A stretch of 64,000 nt of DNA, taken from positions 1-64,000 of the forward strand of contig NZ_MRCQ01000005.1 of assembly GCF_002304005.1 (NCBI RefSeq), written 5' to 3'. A program made the translations under genes and the position numbers. Under the pieces are notes generated by a model. That model worked only from the letters and a program-made list of their open reading frames with translations. It had not been told where the DNA came from and searched no databases. This document shows, one piece after another, positions 17,687-25,819 of this stretch (position 1 is the stretch's first letter; every line of letters begins with the position of its first letter). The stretch is from Flavobacterium sp. ACN6 (GTDB taxonomy: Bacteria; Bacteroidota; Bacteroidia; Flavobacteriales; Flavobacteriaceae).

Positions 17687-18466
17687 ATGCAGTTATCATT
17701 AACCAAAAAAATCATTATCGTTACTGGAGGCGCAAAAGGAATTGGTTTAGGAATCGTTAAAGTCCTAGCCGAAGAAAATGCCATTCCGTTTATCGTTGGA
17801 CGTAACGAAAATGATAACATCAAAGCCGTAGAAGAATTAAAAGCCATTGGAAAGGAAGCCTATCAAGTTGCTGCCGATCTAACAAAACCTGAAGACTGTA
17901 AAAAAGCTGTTGAAGCAGTAATCGCAAAATTTGGCAGAATTGACGGACTTGTAAACAATGCCGGCGTTAATGACGGCGTTGGATTAGAGAACGGAAATTA
18001 TGAAGATTTTGCAGCTTCTCTTCACAAAAATTTGGTTCATTATTATTTAATGGCACAGCACGCTCTTCCATATTTGAAAGAATCAAAAGGTGCAATTGTA
18101 AACATTGGTTCTAAAACTGCCGAAACAGGTCAAGGCGGCACCTCTGCTTACGCTGCTTCAAACGGAGGCCGAAATGCCTTAACCAGAGAATGGGCGGTTG
18201 AATTATTAAAATACAGCATCCGTGTAAACGCCGTAATTGTGGCTGAATGTTACACACCGCTGTACGAAACCTGGATTAACACTTTTGAAAACAAAGAAGA
18301 AAAATTGGCTGCCATTACAAAAAATATTCCTTTAGAAAATAGAATGACGACTGCCGAAGAAATTGCTAATATGGTTGTTTTTCTTCTTTCGGAAAAATCA
18401 AGCCATACCACCGGACAGATTATTTATGTTGATGGTGGTTATACGCATTTAGATCGATCTATTTAA
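17687..18466 (+). CDS. SDR oxidoreductase, probable L-fucose dehydrogenase
   Basis: This 259-residue short-chain dehydrogenase has the cofactor motif TGGAKGIG (13-20) and NNAG (90-93). The catalytic region has Ser142 and Tyr155, but the usual YxxxK reads Y155-A-A-S-N159: the Lys is replaced by Asn. The segment NALTREWAVELL followed by RVNAVIVAECYTPLYE is typical of the fucose-dehydrogenase-like group. It lies beside an AraC regulator and four more fucose-pathway genes, so oxidation of L-fucose to the lactone is the likely job. The missing Lys makes this less certain. The gene is bracketed by two copies of one inverted repeat. Confidence 0.7.
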   Translation: MQLSLTKKIIIVTGGAKGIGLGIVKVLAEENAIPFIVGRNENDNIKAVEELKAIGKEAYQVAADLTKPEDCKKAVEAVIAKFGRIDGLVNNAGVNDGVGLENGNYEDFAASLHKNLVHYYLMAQHALPYLKESKGAIVNIGSKTAETGQGGTSAYAASNGGRNALTREWAVELLKYSIRVNAVIVAECYTPLYETWINTFENKEEKLAAITKNIPLENRMTTAEEIANMVVFLLSEKSSHTTGQIIYVDGGYTHLDRSI

Positions 18467-18473
18467 TTTTTTT

Positions 18474-18548
18474 TTGCCACGAATTACACGAATTTTCTCG
18501 AATTTTATTTACAAAATTAATTAGTGGAAATTAGTGTAATTCGTGGCA
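18474..18548. repeat. GCCACGAATT inverted repeat, copy B
   Basis: The arms are CCACGAATTACACGAATTTT on the left and AAATTAGTGTAATTCGTGG on the right. The reverse complement of this copy matches copy A at 17580-17653 almost throughout, including the loop, so A and B are inverted relative to each other. Confidence 0.85.
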
Positions 18549-18559
18549 ACTTTTAAATA

Positions 18560-19429
18560 TTAATTCACCTTCGCATTATTCTTAAAATCTGAAGGCGTTA
18601 TTCCTTTAAATTTTTTGAAGAGTTTATTAAAATTGGATGCTGTTTTATAACCGCATTCATAAGCAATTTCAGACATGCTTTTATCCGTTTCCAACAATAA
18701 TTTACAGGCGTTTGAAATTCGGATTTCGTGAAGATAATCGACAAAATTTTTCTTGGTTTTTACTTTAAACATTCTGCAGAAAGAAGTCCGAGTCATATTC
18801 GCGACAGCAGCAATTTCTTCCAATGAAATATTCTTTTTGTAGTTCTTATTTACATATTGAAAAACCTCCGAAAGACGATCTTCTTTCGAATCTTTCTGCA
18901 TCAAAGAATAAATTTCGTCGTTAATGTAAATCTTATCCTGACTTTCGGAAAGAATAGACAAAATCTCAAAAAGTCCGACAATGACCTCAAAATCTTTTTT
19001 AGAAACTAACTTCTCCAGTTTCTTGGCAATCTGCTTATTTGTTTTTCCGATAATGGAAATTCCTTTTCCTGCCTGAAAAAAGAGTTCGTTTATTTTTTGA
19101 GTTTCTTTTAATTCATAAAAAGTAGGTCCGAAAATATCTTTATGAAAATATACGACAATTGAATTGGCTTTTAAATCTTCAATTTCCTGATAATATTTTT
19201 CGTCGTTCAGCCAGACATGCGGAATATCAGAACCTAAAAAAACCATATCTCCGGGCTCAAAAGGCATTACCGAATTTCCGATAATTCTCTTTCCAAAACT
19301 CTCTTTAACATAGACCAATTCTAATTCTGGATGCGAATGAAACGGCGCCTGAAAAAAAGGTTCAATGCGATTGAGCACCGAGACTTTTGTGTTGAGATAA
19401 GAGGCTATTTTAGTTTGTTCCAATTTCAT
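18560..19429 (-). CDS. AraC-family regulator with cupin sensor domain
   Basis: This 289-residue protein has an N-terminal cupin (FHSHPELELVYV near 30, MPFEPGDMVFLGSDIPHVW) and a C-terminal AraC/XylS pair of helix-turn-helix motifs (ISLEEIAAVANMTRTSFCRMFK; MSEIAYECGYKTASNFNKLFK, shown in part). It is divergent from the dehydratase gene at 19603 and next to the fucose genes, so it probably activates them in response to a sugar or sugar acid. A TATCTTTG element on the minus strand (19434-19441) lies just before the ATG, which could mean a very short leader. Confidence 0.9.
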   Translation of the reverse strand: MKLEQTKIASYLNTKVSVLNRIEPFFQAPFHSHPELELVYVKESFGKRIIGNSVMPFEPGDMVFLGSDIPHVWLNDEKYYQEIEDLKANSIVVYFHKDIFGPTFYELKETQKINELFFQAGKGISIIGKTNKQIAKKLEKLVSKKDFEVIVGLFEILSILSESQDKIYINDEIYSLMQKDSKEDRLSEVFQYVNKNYKKNISLEEIAAVANMTRTSFCRMFKVKTKKNFVDYLHEIRISNACKLLLETDKSMSEIAYECGYKTASNFNKLFKKFKGITPSDFKNNAKVN

Positions 19430-19602
19430 TCTACAAAGATAATTAAAGATTATACACGGATAATATCAGACTACTAACAAAAGGCTAAAAAAACTAATTT
19501 TATTTTTCGTTTACTGCCCAATTTTTAGTGAAAATAAAGTGCTTAACTCATTTCCTAACAACAGCAGACGACAACACAAAAAAGAAAAAAAACAACAAAA
19601 CA

Positions 19603-21258
19603 ATGCTGGACAATACAACTAAAAAATTAGTCGTAAAACTGCATCCGGACGATAATGTCCTGGTTGCTTTAACCGACTTACAAAAAGGAGAAACTATTCT
19701 TTTTGAAAACGAAACTTATGTTTTACAAGACCTCATCAAAGCAAAACATAAATTCTACATGCAGGACATGAAGCAGGGAGAAGAAGTAAATATGTATGGC
19801 GTTTTGGTTGGAAAAGTACAGAACGACTTGACAAAAGGAAGTTTGATGACTACCGAAAACTTAAAACATGCCGCAGATCCTTATGCGTACAGAAATGCTT
19901 CTTACGAATGGAAAGCGCCTGATGTTTCTAAATTTGAAAACAGAACTTTTAAAGGTTACAAAAGAAAAGACGGACGCGTTGGAACGGCAAATTACTGGCT
20001 TTTTGTTCCGACGGTTTTTTGTGAAAATAGAAATCTTGACGTGATCAAAGAGGCGTTGCACAAGCAATTGGGCTATGCTGTAACAGACAAATACAATCAA
20101 TTTACGCACGAATTACTAGAGGGTTATTTGAACGGAAATGACATTAACGATATTAATATTGAATTAAATCCGACTCCAAAAAACAAGCGTGTTTTTGAAA
20201 ATGTGGACGGAATTAAATTCTTAAATCACCAAGGCGGTTGCGGCGGAACTCGTCAGGATGCTTCGACTTTGAGTGCTTTATTGGCTTCTTACGCCAATCA
20301 TCCAAACGTTGGAGGTATCACACTTTTGAGTTTAGGATGCCAGCATTTACAAGTTCAGGATTTTGTAAATGATGTTAAAAGACAAAACCCAGAATTTGAT
20401 AAACCATTGTTTATTTTTGAGCAGCAGCAAACAGAAAGCGAAGAAGTTCTGATTACAAATGCCATCAAAAAAACTTTTGAAGGTTTAATTGAAATCAACA
20501 AATACGAAAGAACCGACGCACCTTTAAGCGATTTATGTATTGGTGTAAAATGTGGCGGAAGTGACGGTTTCAGCGGAGTTTCTGCAAATCCTGCTGTTGG
20601 TTATACTTCTGACTTAGTAGTAGCTTTAGGCGGAAAAATTCTTTTGGCAGAATTTCCAGAATTATGCGGTGCTGAGCAGAATTTAATCGACAGATGCGTT
20701 ACAGAAGAGAAAGCTAAAAAATTCATTAATTTAATGGAGTCTTACGATGAACTTGCTCACAAAGTAGGTTCAGGTTTTCATATGAATCCGTCACCGGGAA
20801 ATATAAAAGACGGTTTAATTACAGACGCGATAAAAAGTGCTGGAGCAGCCAAAAAAGGCGGTACTTCTCCTGTAATTGATGTTTTAGATTATACCGAATT
20901 GGTTACAAAACCAGGGTTAAGTTTGGTTTGTACTCCAGGAAACGATGTCGAAGCTACAACTGGAAAAGCGGCTTCTGGAGCAACTTTAATTTTATTTACA
21001 ACTGGGTTGGGAACTCCGACCGGAAACCCAGTTTGTCCAGTAATTAAAGTAGCAACCAATTCTGTTCTGGCAACAAGAATGAAAGATATTATCGATATTG
21101 ACTGCGGACCAATCATTAGCGGTGAAAAATCTATTGAAGAAATGGGCGAAGAAATTTTAGAATATTGTATCAAAGCAGCAAGCGGCGAAATTATTCCAAA
21201 AGCAGTACAATTAAACCAAGATGATTTTATTCCGTGGAAACGCGGCGTATCTTTGTAA
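19603..21258 (+). CDS. UxaA/altronate dehydratase-family sugar acid dehydratase, probable L-fuconate dehydratase
   Basis: I start the protein at 19603 (MLDNTTKKLVVKL); the frame reaches back to 19528 but the extra segment is lysine-rich and unlike the family. The 551-residue product has an N-terminal SAF-like domain (about 10-90, VKLHPDDNVLVAL) and the UxaA/GarD core with GGCGGTRQD, LGCQHLQ, GVKCGGSDGFSG, ANPAVG and EFPELCGAEQ. These enzymes dehydrate aldonic acids such as altronate or galactarate using iron. With neighbours for 2-keto-3-deoxy-L-fuconate oxidation and cleavage, L-fuconate is the likely substrate, as for the UxaA homologue of the Campylobacter fucose locus. Confidence 0.82.
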   Translation: MLDNTTKKLVVKLHPDDNVLVALTDLQKGETILFENETYVLQDLIKAKHKFYMQDMKQGEEVNMYGVLVGKVQNDLTKGSLMTTENLKHAADPYAYRNASYEWKAPDVSKFENRTFKGYKRKDGRVGTANYWLFVPTVFCENRNLDVIKEALHKQLGYAVTDKYNQFTHELLEGYLNGNDINDINIELNPTPKNKRVFENVDGIKFLNHQGGCGGTRQDASTLSALLASYANHPNVGGITLLSLGCQHLQVQDFVNDVKRQNPEFDKPLFIFEQQQTESEEVLITNAIKKTFEGLIEINKYERTDAPLSDLCIGVKCGGSDGFSGVSANPAVGYTSDLVVALGGKILLAEFPELCGAEQNLIDRCVTEEKAKKFINLMESYDELAHKVGSGFHMNPSPGNIKDGLITDAIKSAGAAKKGGTSPVIDVLDYTELVTKPGLSLVCTPGNDVEATTGKAASGATLILFTTGLGTPTGNPVCPVIKVATNSVLATRMKDIIDIDCGPIISGEKSIEEMGEEILEYCIKAASGEIIPKAVQLNQDDFIPWKRGVSL

Positions 21259-21295
21259 AAGACTATTAAAAACAACTCATAAAAATTTATATCAA

Positions 21296-22060
21296 ATGTT
21301 TTCATTACAAAATAAAAAAGCAATTATCACTGGCGGTGGAAGCGGAATTGGAAGAGCGATTTCGGTTTTATTTGCTAAACAAGGAGCTGAAGTTCATATT
21401 TTAGAACTGACTGAAGAAAGTGCAAAAGAAACTATTGAAGAAATAAAATCAAACGGAGGCAATGTTTTTGCTCATGCCTGCGACGTTTCAAACCACGAAC
21501 AAGTTAATTCGACTTTTGAAAAAATTGGAAATATTCACATTCTAGTAAACAATGCTGGAATTGCACACGTTGGAAAAGTTGATACAACATCTGAATCTGA
21601 TTTTGACCGTATCATGAATGTAAACGTAAAAGGGGTTTACAACTGTCTTCACGCTTCGATTCCGGCGCTTAGAAGTTCTGGTGGAGGTGTAATTTTGAAT
21701 TTAGCTTCTATTGCATGCTGGGTTGGTATTCCGGACCGTTTTGCTTATTCTACTGCAAAAGGTGCGGTTATGGCGATGACTTTATCTGTTGCAAAAGATT
21801 ATTTAAATGATAAAATCAGATGTAATTCTATTTCTCCTGCGAGAGTTCATACGCCTTTTGTAGACGGATTTATTGCTAAAAATTATCCTGGAAAAGAAGA
21901 AGAAATTTTCGAAAAATTATCGCAGTCACAGCCAATCGGCCGTATGGGAAAACCAGAAGAAATCGCAACACTTGCTTTGTTTTTATGCAGCGACGAATCG
22001 TCTTTCATCACTGGTTCTGATTACCCAATTGACGGTGGTTTTATCAAATTAAACAACTAA
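21296..22060 (+). CDS. SDR oxidoreductase, probable 2-keto-3-deoxy-L-fuconate dehydrogenase
   Basis: The start at 21296 (MFSLQNKKAIITGG) is preferred over an upstream ATG inside the dehydratase gene. The 254-residue protein has TGGGSGIG (12-19), NNAG, Ser138, and an intact Y151-STA-K155. The segment SIACWVGIPDRFAYSTAKGAV resembles known 2-keto-3-deoxy-L-fuconate dehydrogenases, which oxidise C4 to give the 2,4-diketo acid. It follows the dehydratase by 37 bases and precedes the FAH-family hydrolase, in pathway order. Confidence 0.8.
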   Translation: MFSLQNKKAIITGGGSGIGRAISVLFAKQGAEVHILELTEESAKETIEEIKSNGGNVFAHACDVSNHEQVNSTFEKIGNIHILVNNAGIAHVGKVDTTSESDFDRIMNVNVKGVYNCLHASIPALRSSGGGVILNLASIACWVGIPDRFAYSTAKGAVMAMTLSVAKDYLNDKIRCNSISPARVHTPFVDGFIAKNYPGKEEEIFEKLSQSQPIGRMGKPEEIATLALFLCSDESSFITGSDYPIDGGFIKLNN

Positions 22061-22144
22061 AATATTATTTAGCCACAGATTAAAAGAATTAAAAGGATTA
22101 AAAAAAAATCTGCTCGATCTGCAAAATCTGCGTGCAAAAAAATT

Positions 22145-22258
22145 AGCCACGAATTCACGAATTAAAAAGATTAAAAAATTTGTGAAATCTGCGCGAATTA
22201 AAATAACCGCGAATTTCACAAATTATGATTTGTAAAAATTCGTGAATTCGTGGCTTAA
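22145..22258. repeat. GCCACGAATTC inverted repeat in the fucose operon
   Basis: AGCCACGAATTCACGAATT on the left pairs with AATTCGTGAATTCGTGGCT on the right; between them are CTGCGCGAATT-type words. It belongs to the same dispersed family as 17580, 18474 and 50475, and separates the second SDR from the hydrolase gene. Confidence 0.8.
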
Positions 22259-22288
22259 AAAAATACACATTACTAAAAAAATTAAAAT

Positions 22289-23146
22289 ATGAAACTTATT
22301 AGATTCGGAGAAGAAGGAAAGGAAAAACCAGGTGTTTTACTAAATGATAAAAGATATGATGTTTCGTCTATCGTAACAGATTACAACGAAGCTTTTTTTG
22401 AAAATGACGGTTTAGCAAAATTAGAAGAAGCTTTAAAAAATAACACTTCTTTACCAGAAGTAAGTGATCCAGTTCGTTTGGGTTCGCCTGTTGCACGCCC
22501 TTCAAAAATTATCTGCATCGGATTAAATTATGTAGATCACTGCGAAGAAACTGGCGCTGCAATTCCAGAAGAACCAATTATTTTCTTTAAATCTACTACT
22601 TCTTTGTGCGGGCCAAATGACAATTTGATCATTCCAAAAAACAGTGAAAAAACAGACTGGGAAGTAGAATTGGCTTTTGTTGTAGGTAAAAAAGCAAGCT
22701 ATGTTTCTGAAGAAGATGCACCAAATTATATTGCAGGATACTGCCTTTTGAATGATTACAGCGAAAGAGCATTTCAAATCGAACGCGGCGGACAATGGGC
22801 AAAAGGAAAAGGTTCTGATACCTTTGCTCCTCTTGGACCAATTATGGCAACTCCAGACGAAGTTGGTGATGTAAATAACTTAAAAATGTGGCTTACTGTA
22901 AATGGAAAAACATTCCAAAACAGTAACACTTCAAACTTGATATTTAAAATTCCATTTTTAGTTCATTATTTAAGTCAGTTTATGACATTGCTTCCTGGTG
23001 ATGTAATCAGTACAGGAACGCCTCCGGGAGTTGGATTAGGAATCAAACCAGATCCAATTTACATTAAAGCAGGAGACGTAATCGAATTAGGAATCGAAGG
23101 TTTAGGCACAAGTAAACAAACTGCTGTAGCTTACCAACAAAAATAA
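22289..23146 (+). CDS. FAH-family hydrolase, probable 2,4-diketo-3-deoxy-L-fuconate hydrolase
   Basis: This 285-residue protein has the fumarylacetoacetate hydrolase fold. The metal ligands are visible as Glu125 and Glu127 in DWEVELAFVV and Asp156 in LLNDYSER. GTPPGVGLG and KIICIGLNYVDHCEE are family marks. In the L-fucose route this class splits 2,4-diketo-3-deoxy-L-fuconate into pyruvate and L-lactate. It lies directly before the mutarotase gene (4 bases apart). Confidence 0.85.
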   Translation: MKLIRFGEEGKEKPGVLLNDKRYDVSSIVTDYNEAFFENDGLAKLEEALKNNTSLPEVSDPVRLGSPVARPSKIICIGLNYVDHCEETGAAIPEEPIIFFKSTTSLCGPNDNLIIPKNSEKTDWEVELAFVVGKKASYVSEEDAPNYIAGYCLLNDYSERAFQIERGGQWAKGKGSDTFAPLGPIMATPDEVGDVNNLKMWLTVNGKTFQNSNTSNLIFKIPFLVHYLSQFMTLLPGDVISTGTPPGVGLGIKPDPIYIKAGDVIELGIEGLGTSKQTAVAYQQK

Positions 23147-23150
23147 AATT

Positions 23151-23486
23151 ATGGCAGATCAAAAATTTTGTCTGGCATTAGACTTAAAAGATGATGCCAA
23201 TTTAATTGCAGAATATAAACAGCTGCACGAAAATATCTGGCCAGAAATTAAAAAAAGTATTCAAGATGCTGGAATATTGGTATTAGATATTTATTGCACA
23301 GGAAATAGATTATTCATGATTATCGAAGGAGATGAAAATTTCTCTTTTGAGAAAAAAGACAAAGCCGACGCTGCCAACGAAAAAGTACAGGAATGGGAAA
23401 CTTTAATGTGGAAATTCCAACAAGCTTTACCGTGGGCAAAACCTGGACAAAAGTGGATTTTAATGGATAAGATATTTGAACTGTAA
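23151..23486 (+). CDS. L-fucose/L-rhamnose mutarotase, RhaM family
   Basis: This 111-residue dimeric-barrel protein has the RhaM pattern EYKQLHENIWPEI with Tyr22 and His26 in the expected active site, and the C-terminal WKFQQALPWAKPGQKW (in part) and MDKIFEL. It interconverts anomers of 6-deoxy sugars in the cytosol. Genome tools usually call it L-rhamnose mutarotase; the neighbours point to L-fucose. It ends the operon, with a strong terminator 20 bases on. Confidence 0.88.
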   Translation: MADQKFCLALDLKDDANLIAEYKQLHENIWPEIKKSIQDAGILVLDIYCTGNRLFMIIEGDENFSFEKKDKADAANEKVQEWETLMWKFQQALPWAKPGQKWILMDKIFEL

Positions 23487-23505
23487 AATTCTATTCTTAA
23501 AAGAC

Positions 23506-23540
23506 AAAAAGAGGATTCCAATATGGAATCCTCTTTTTGT
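23506..23540 (+). terminator. Terminator after the fucose operon
   Basis: AAAAAGAGGATTCCA and TGGAATCCTCTTTTT form a perfect 15-base-pair stem with an ATA loop. Confidence 0.93.
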
Positions 23541-23635
23541 TTGGAGCATAGTTATATTTTAAAATGAAATAAATTATTTATTTAATCCTTTTAATTACTT
23601 TTAGCTGCAAAAAATAATCTCAATTAACCAAAAAA

Positions 23636-24241
23636 ATGAAAAAACTAATTATTGCATGCTTCCTTATTTCAGGAGCTTTGTCTGCACAGGACATGAATGT
23701 TGTTCATGGAAACTTCGATTTTCTAAAAGATCAAAAAGAAATTAACACTGAATTTGATTATAGTAATTTTACTATGATGAAAGAAAACAAACCTGAATCA
23801 CAATATGTTGAAGAGCATAAAGCTGATTTAGATAAAAAAGCAAAAGGAAACGGAAATCTTTGGGAGAAGAGATGGATTGTTGCCAAAGAACAAATTTGGA
23901 CTCCTAAATTTTTAGAAATTGGAAACATTGTAATGACAAAAGCCCATAAAGAAGTGAATTTTCAGGAAGGCTTAAATACACCTTATACTTTGATTGTACA
24001 AACCGTTTGGATTTACCCAGGCTGGGATGCCGGAATTATGAAACAGCCTGCAAAAGTAACAACCAATTTGAAATTTGTTGAAACGGCAAATAAATCAAAT
24101 GTATTACTGGAAATCACTAGTGTTGATGCACCCGGAGATCAGTGGGGAAGCAACTTTAACAATGAAACCAGAATAGGCGAAGGGTTTGCAAAAACAGCAA
24201 AATCGTTATCTAAGCTTCTATTAAAAAAAGCATTTAAATAA
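23636..24241 (+). CDS. Secreted conserved protein of unknown function
   Basis: The 201-residue product begins with a signal peptide (MKKLIIACFLISGALSAQ) and should be periplasmic or secreted. The mature part has many Trp residues (NLWEKRWIVAKEQIW, VQTVWIYPGWDAGIM) and ends with basic helices. I recognise no domain. It stands alone between the fucose terminator and the repeat cluster at 24251, so the context gives no function. Confidence 0.75.
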   Translation: MKKLIIACFLISGALSAQDMNVVHGNFDFLKDQKEINTEFDYSNFTMMKENKPESQYVEEHKADLDKKAKGNGNLWEKRWIVAKEQIWTPKFLEIGNIVMTKAHKEVNFQEGLNTPYTLIVQTVWIYPGWDAGIMKQPAKVTTNLKFVETANKSNVLLEITSVDAPGDQWGSNFNNETRIGEGFAKTAKSLSKLLLKKAFK

Positions 24242-24250
24242 TAATATTGA

Positions 24251-24426
24251 ATATTCCGTAGGAATATCTCATAGGTAGAAAAAATATTGTCATTTTGCAT
24301 TAATGTCCTGTAGGGACATCTGATTTACGGAAATAATATACCTAAATCAATTAATCAAACGTTCCTACGGAACGTTCAACCGTAACTCAAATTTAATTTC
24401 TACCGACGACACATTCCTACGGAATG
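24251..24426. repeat. Cluster of four TTCC-TAC/GTA-GGAA palindromes
   Basis: Four short palindromes lie at 24251-24267 (GTA centre), 24303-24319, 24358-24376 (TAC centre) and 24412-24426 (TAC centre). The outer parts are reverse complements (ATTCCGTAGGAAT against ATTCCTACGGAAT, with GGTAGAAA against TTTCTACC nearby), so the whole block is one large inverted repeat made of smaller palindromes, like a REP/BIME element. Confidence 0.8.
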
Positions 24427-24458
24427 AATCTAGAAAATGTGAATTATCTTTCTATAAA

Positions 24459-24481
24459 AAAGCCCTAATTATTAGGGCTTT
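24459..24481 (-). terminator. Terminator overlapping the halogenase stop codon
   Basis: AAAGCCCTAAT pairs with ATTAGGGCTTT. The minus-strand stop codon TAG (24467-24465) lies inside the stem. Confidence 0.85.
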
Positions 24482-25718
24482 GTTCTTTTTGCATATTCAG
24501 TAAATACGCCATATTGGCTATAACATGATCGTGTTTTTTGACAAACGGATTCTCTTCATTCCAAACATAGCCTGCCAGTACAGAACAAATTTTTTCTTTT
24601 ACATCTGGATTTTCAGGCTGATGGAAAAACAAAGTCTGCAGATTTCCAGTGTACCATTCTTTCACGTAAGTGGTAAAAACAGCGATACCGCTTTTCATAT
24701 ATTGCGTAAATTCAACTTCCCAATCAACAGGAATTCCCTGCGATTCTTTCAAATATAATTTGGCTGCCAGCATTCCAGATTCGGTTGCAAAGGCAACTCC
24801 AGAAGAAAATACTGGATCTAGAAATTCAGAGCTGTTTCCCGTAAGGGCAAAACCATCTCCGTACATTCTTTTTACGGCTCTTGAATAATTTTCTAGTTTT
24901 ACCGGTTCGAATAAAAACTCCGTTCCTTTAAATCGTTTAATATAATAATCTGATTTTTGAATAGCATTTTTCAAAGCCTCAGCATTATCTTTATTTTCAG
25001 AAAGCGAATTGATAAAATCTGTCGGACCTACAACTCCCAAACTCGTATTTCCATTTGAAAACGGAATTACCCAAAGCCAGACTTCCGTTTCCAGAATATC
25101 AAATGAAATTTGAGTTCCTTCTTCGCCTTCTGGTCTGTTAATATCTTTTACGTGTGTAAATATCGAAGAATGCGGATCTAATTGTGACGGCGTATCCAAA
25201 TCTAAAAGTCTTGGCAGCACACGGCCGTATCCACTCGAATCGATAATAAATTTAGCGTGAATTTCTTTTAGATTTCCGGCTGCATCTTTTACGATTGTTT
25301 TTGAATTTTTCCCTTCAAAAGAAACTTCCAAAACCTCAGTTTCAAATTCTAAGTCAATTCCTTTTCGCACAATTTCCTGTGCCATTGTATTATCAAAATC
25401 TGCTCGGGGAACCTGCCAAGTCCAATCCCAGCCCTCGCCAAATTTTTTACTAAAATCAAAAACACACATTTCTTCGCCTCTAATAAAACGAGCCCCTAAT
25501 TTTTTTTCAAAGTTCATTGCATCAAGTGCCTCAAACAATTCTGCTTCAGCAAAATGATCCATAACCCGAGGAATAAGGCTTTCACCCACCACCAGTCTCG
25601 GAAACTTTGTTTTTTCTACAACTTTAACCTTAACATTGTTTTTATAAAGATAGGATGCCGAAACACAACCAGATGGCCCTGCACCAATCACTAAAACATC
25701 AACAAACTCCTTTGTCAT
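24465..25718 (-). CDS. FAD-dependent halogenase-like oxidoreductase of the flexirubin cluster
   Basis: This 417-residue flavoprotein has the FAD motif GAGPSGCVSA (12-21) and FPRLVVGESLIP (39-50), as in phenol and pyrrole halogenases. The halogenase signature WxWxIP appears as W214-L-W216-V-I-P219. DPVFSSGV later lines the flavin site. It could chlorinate the phenolic aryl head or resorcinol, since chlorinated flexirubins are known from flavobacteria. It is divergent from the ammonia-lyase gene by 101 bases. The same fold includes non-halogenating hydroxylases and reductases, so the reaction is inferred. Confidence 0.8.
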   Translation of the reverse strand: MTKEFVDVLVIGAGPSGCVSASYLYKNNVKVKVVEKTKFPRLVVGESLIPRVMDHFAEAELFEALDAMNFEKKLGARFIRGEEMCVFDFSKKFGEGWDWTWQVPRADFDNTMAQEIVRKGIDLEFETEVLEVSFEGKNSKTIVKDAAGNLKEIHAKFIIDSSGYGRVLPRLLDLDTPSQLDPHSSIFTHVKDINRPEGEEGTQISFDILETEVWLWVIPFSNGNTSLGVVGPTDFINSLSENKDNAEALKNAIQKSDYYIKRFKGTEFLFEPVKLENYSRAVKRMYGDGFALTGNSSEFLDPVFSSGVAFATESGMLAAKLYLKESQGIPVDWEVEFTQYMKSGIAVFTTYVKEWYTGNLQTLFFHQPENPDVKEKICSVLAGYVWNEENPFVKKHDHVIANMAYLLNMQKEQSPNN

Positions 25719-25819
25719 ATTAGAATTATTATCATTAATTAGCCTACATTTGCCTACATCAAAATAACTACATTTATTTTGATAAATAAAATTAAATTAG
25801 CACAACCAAAAACGATTTA

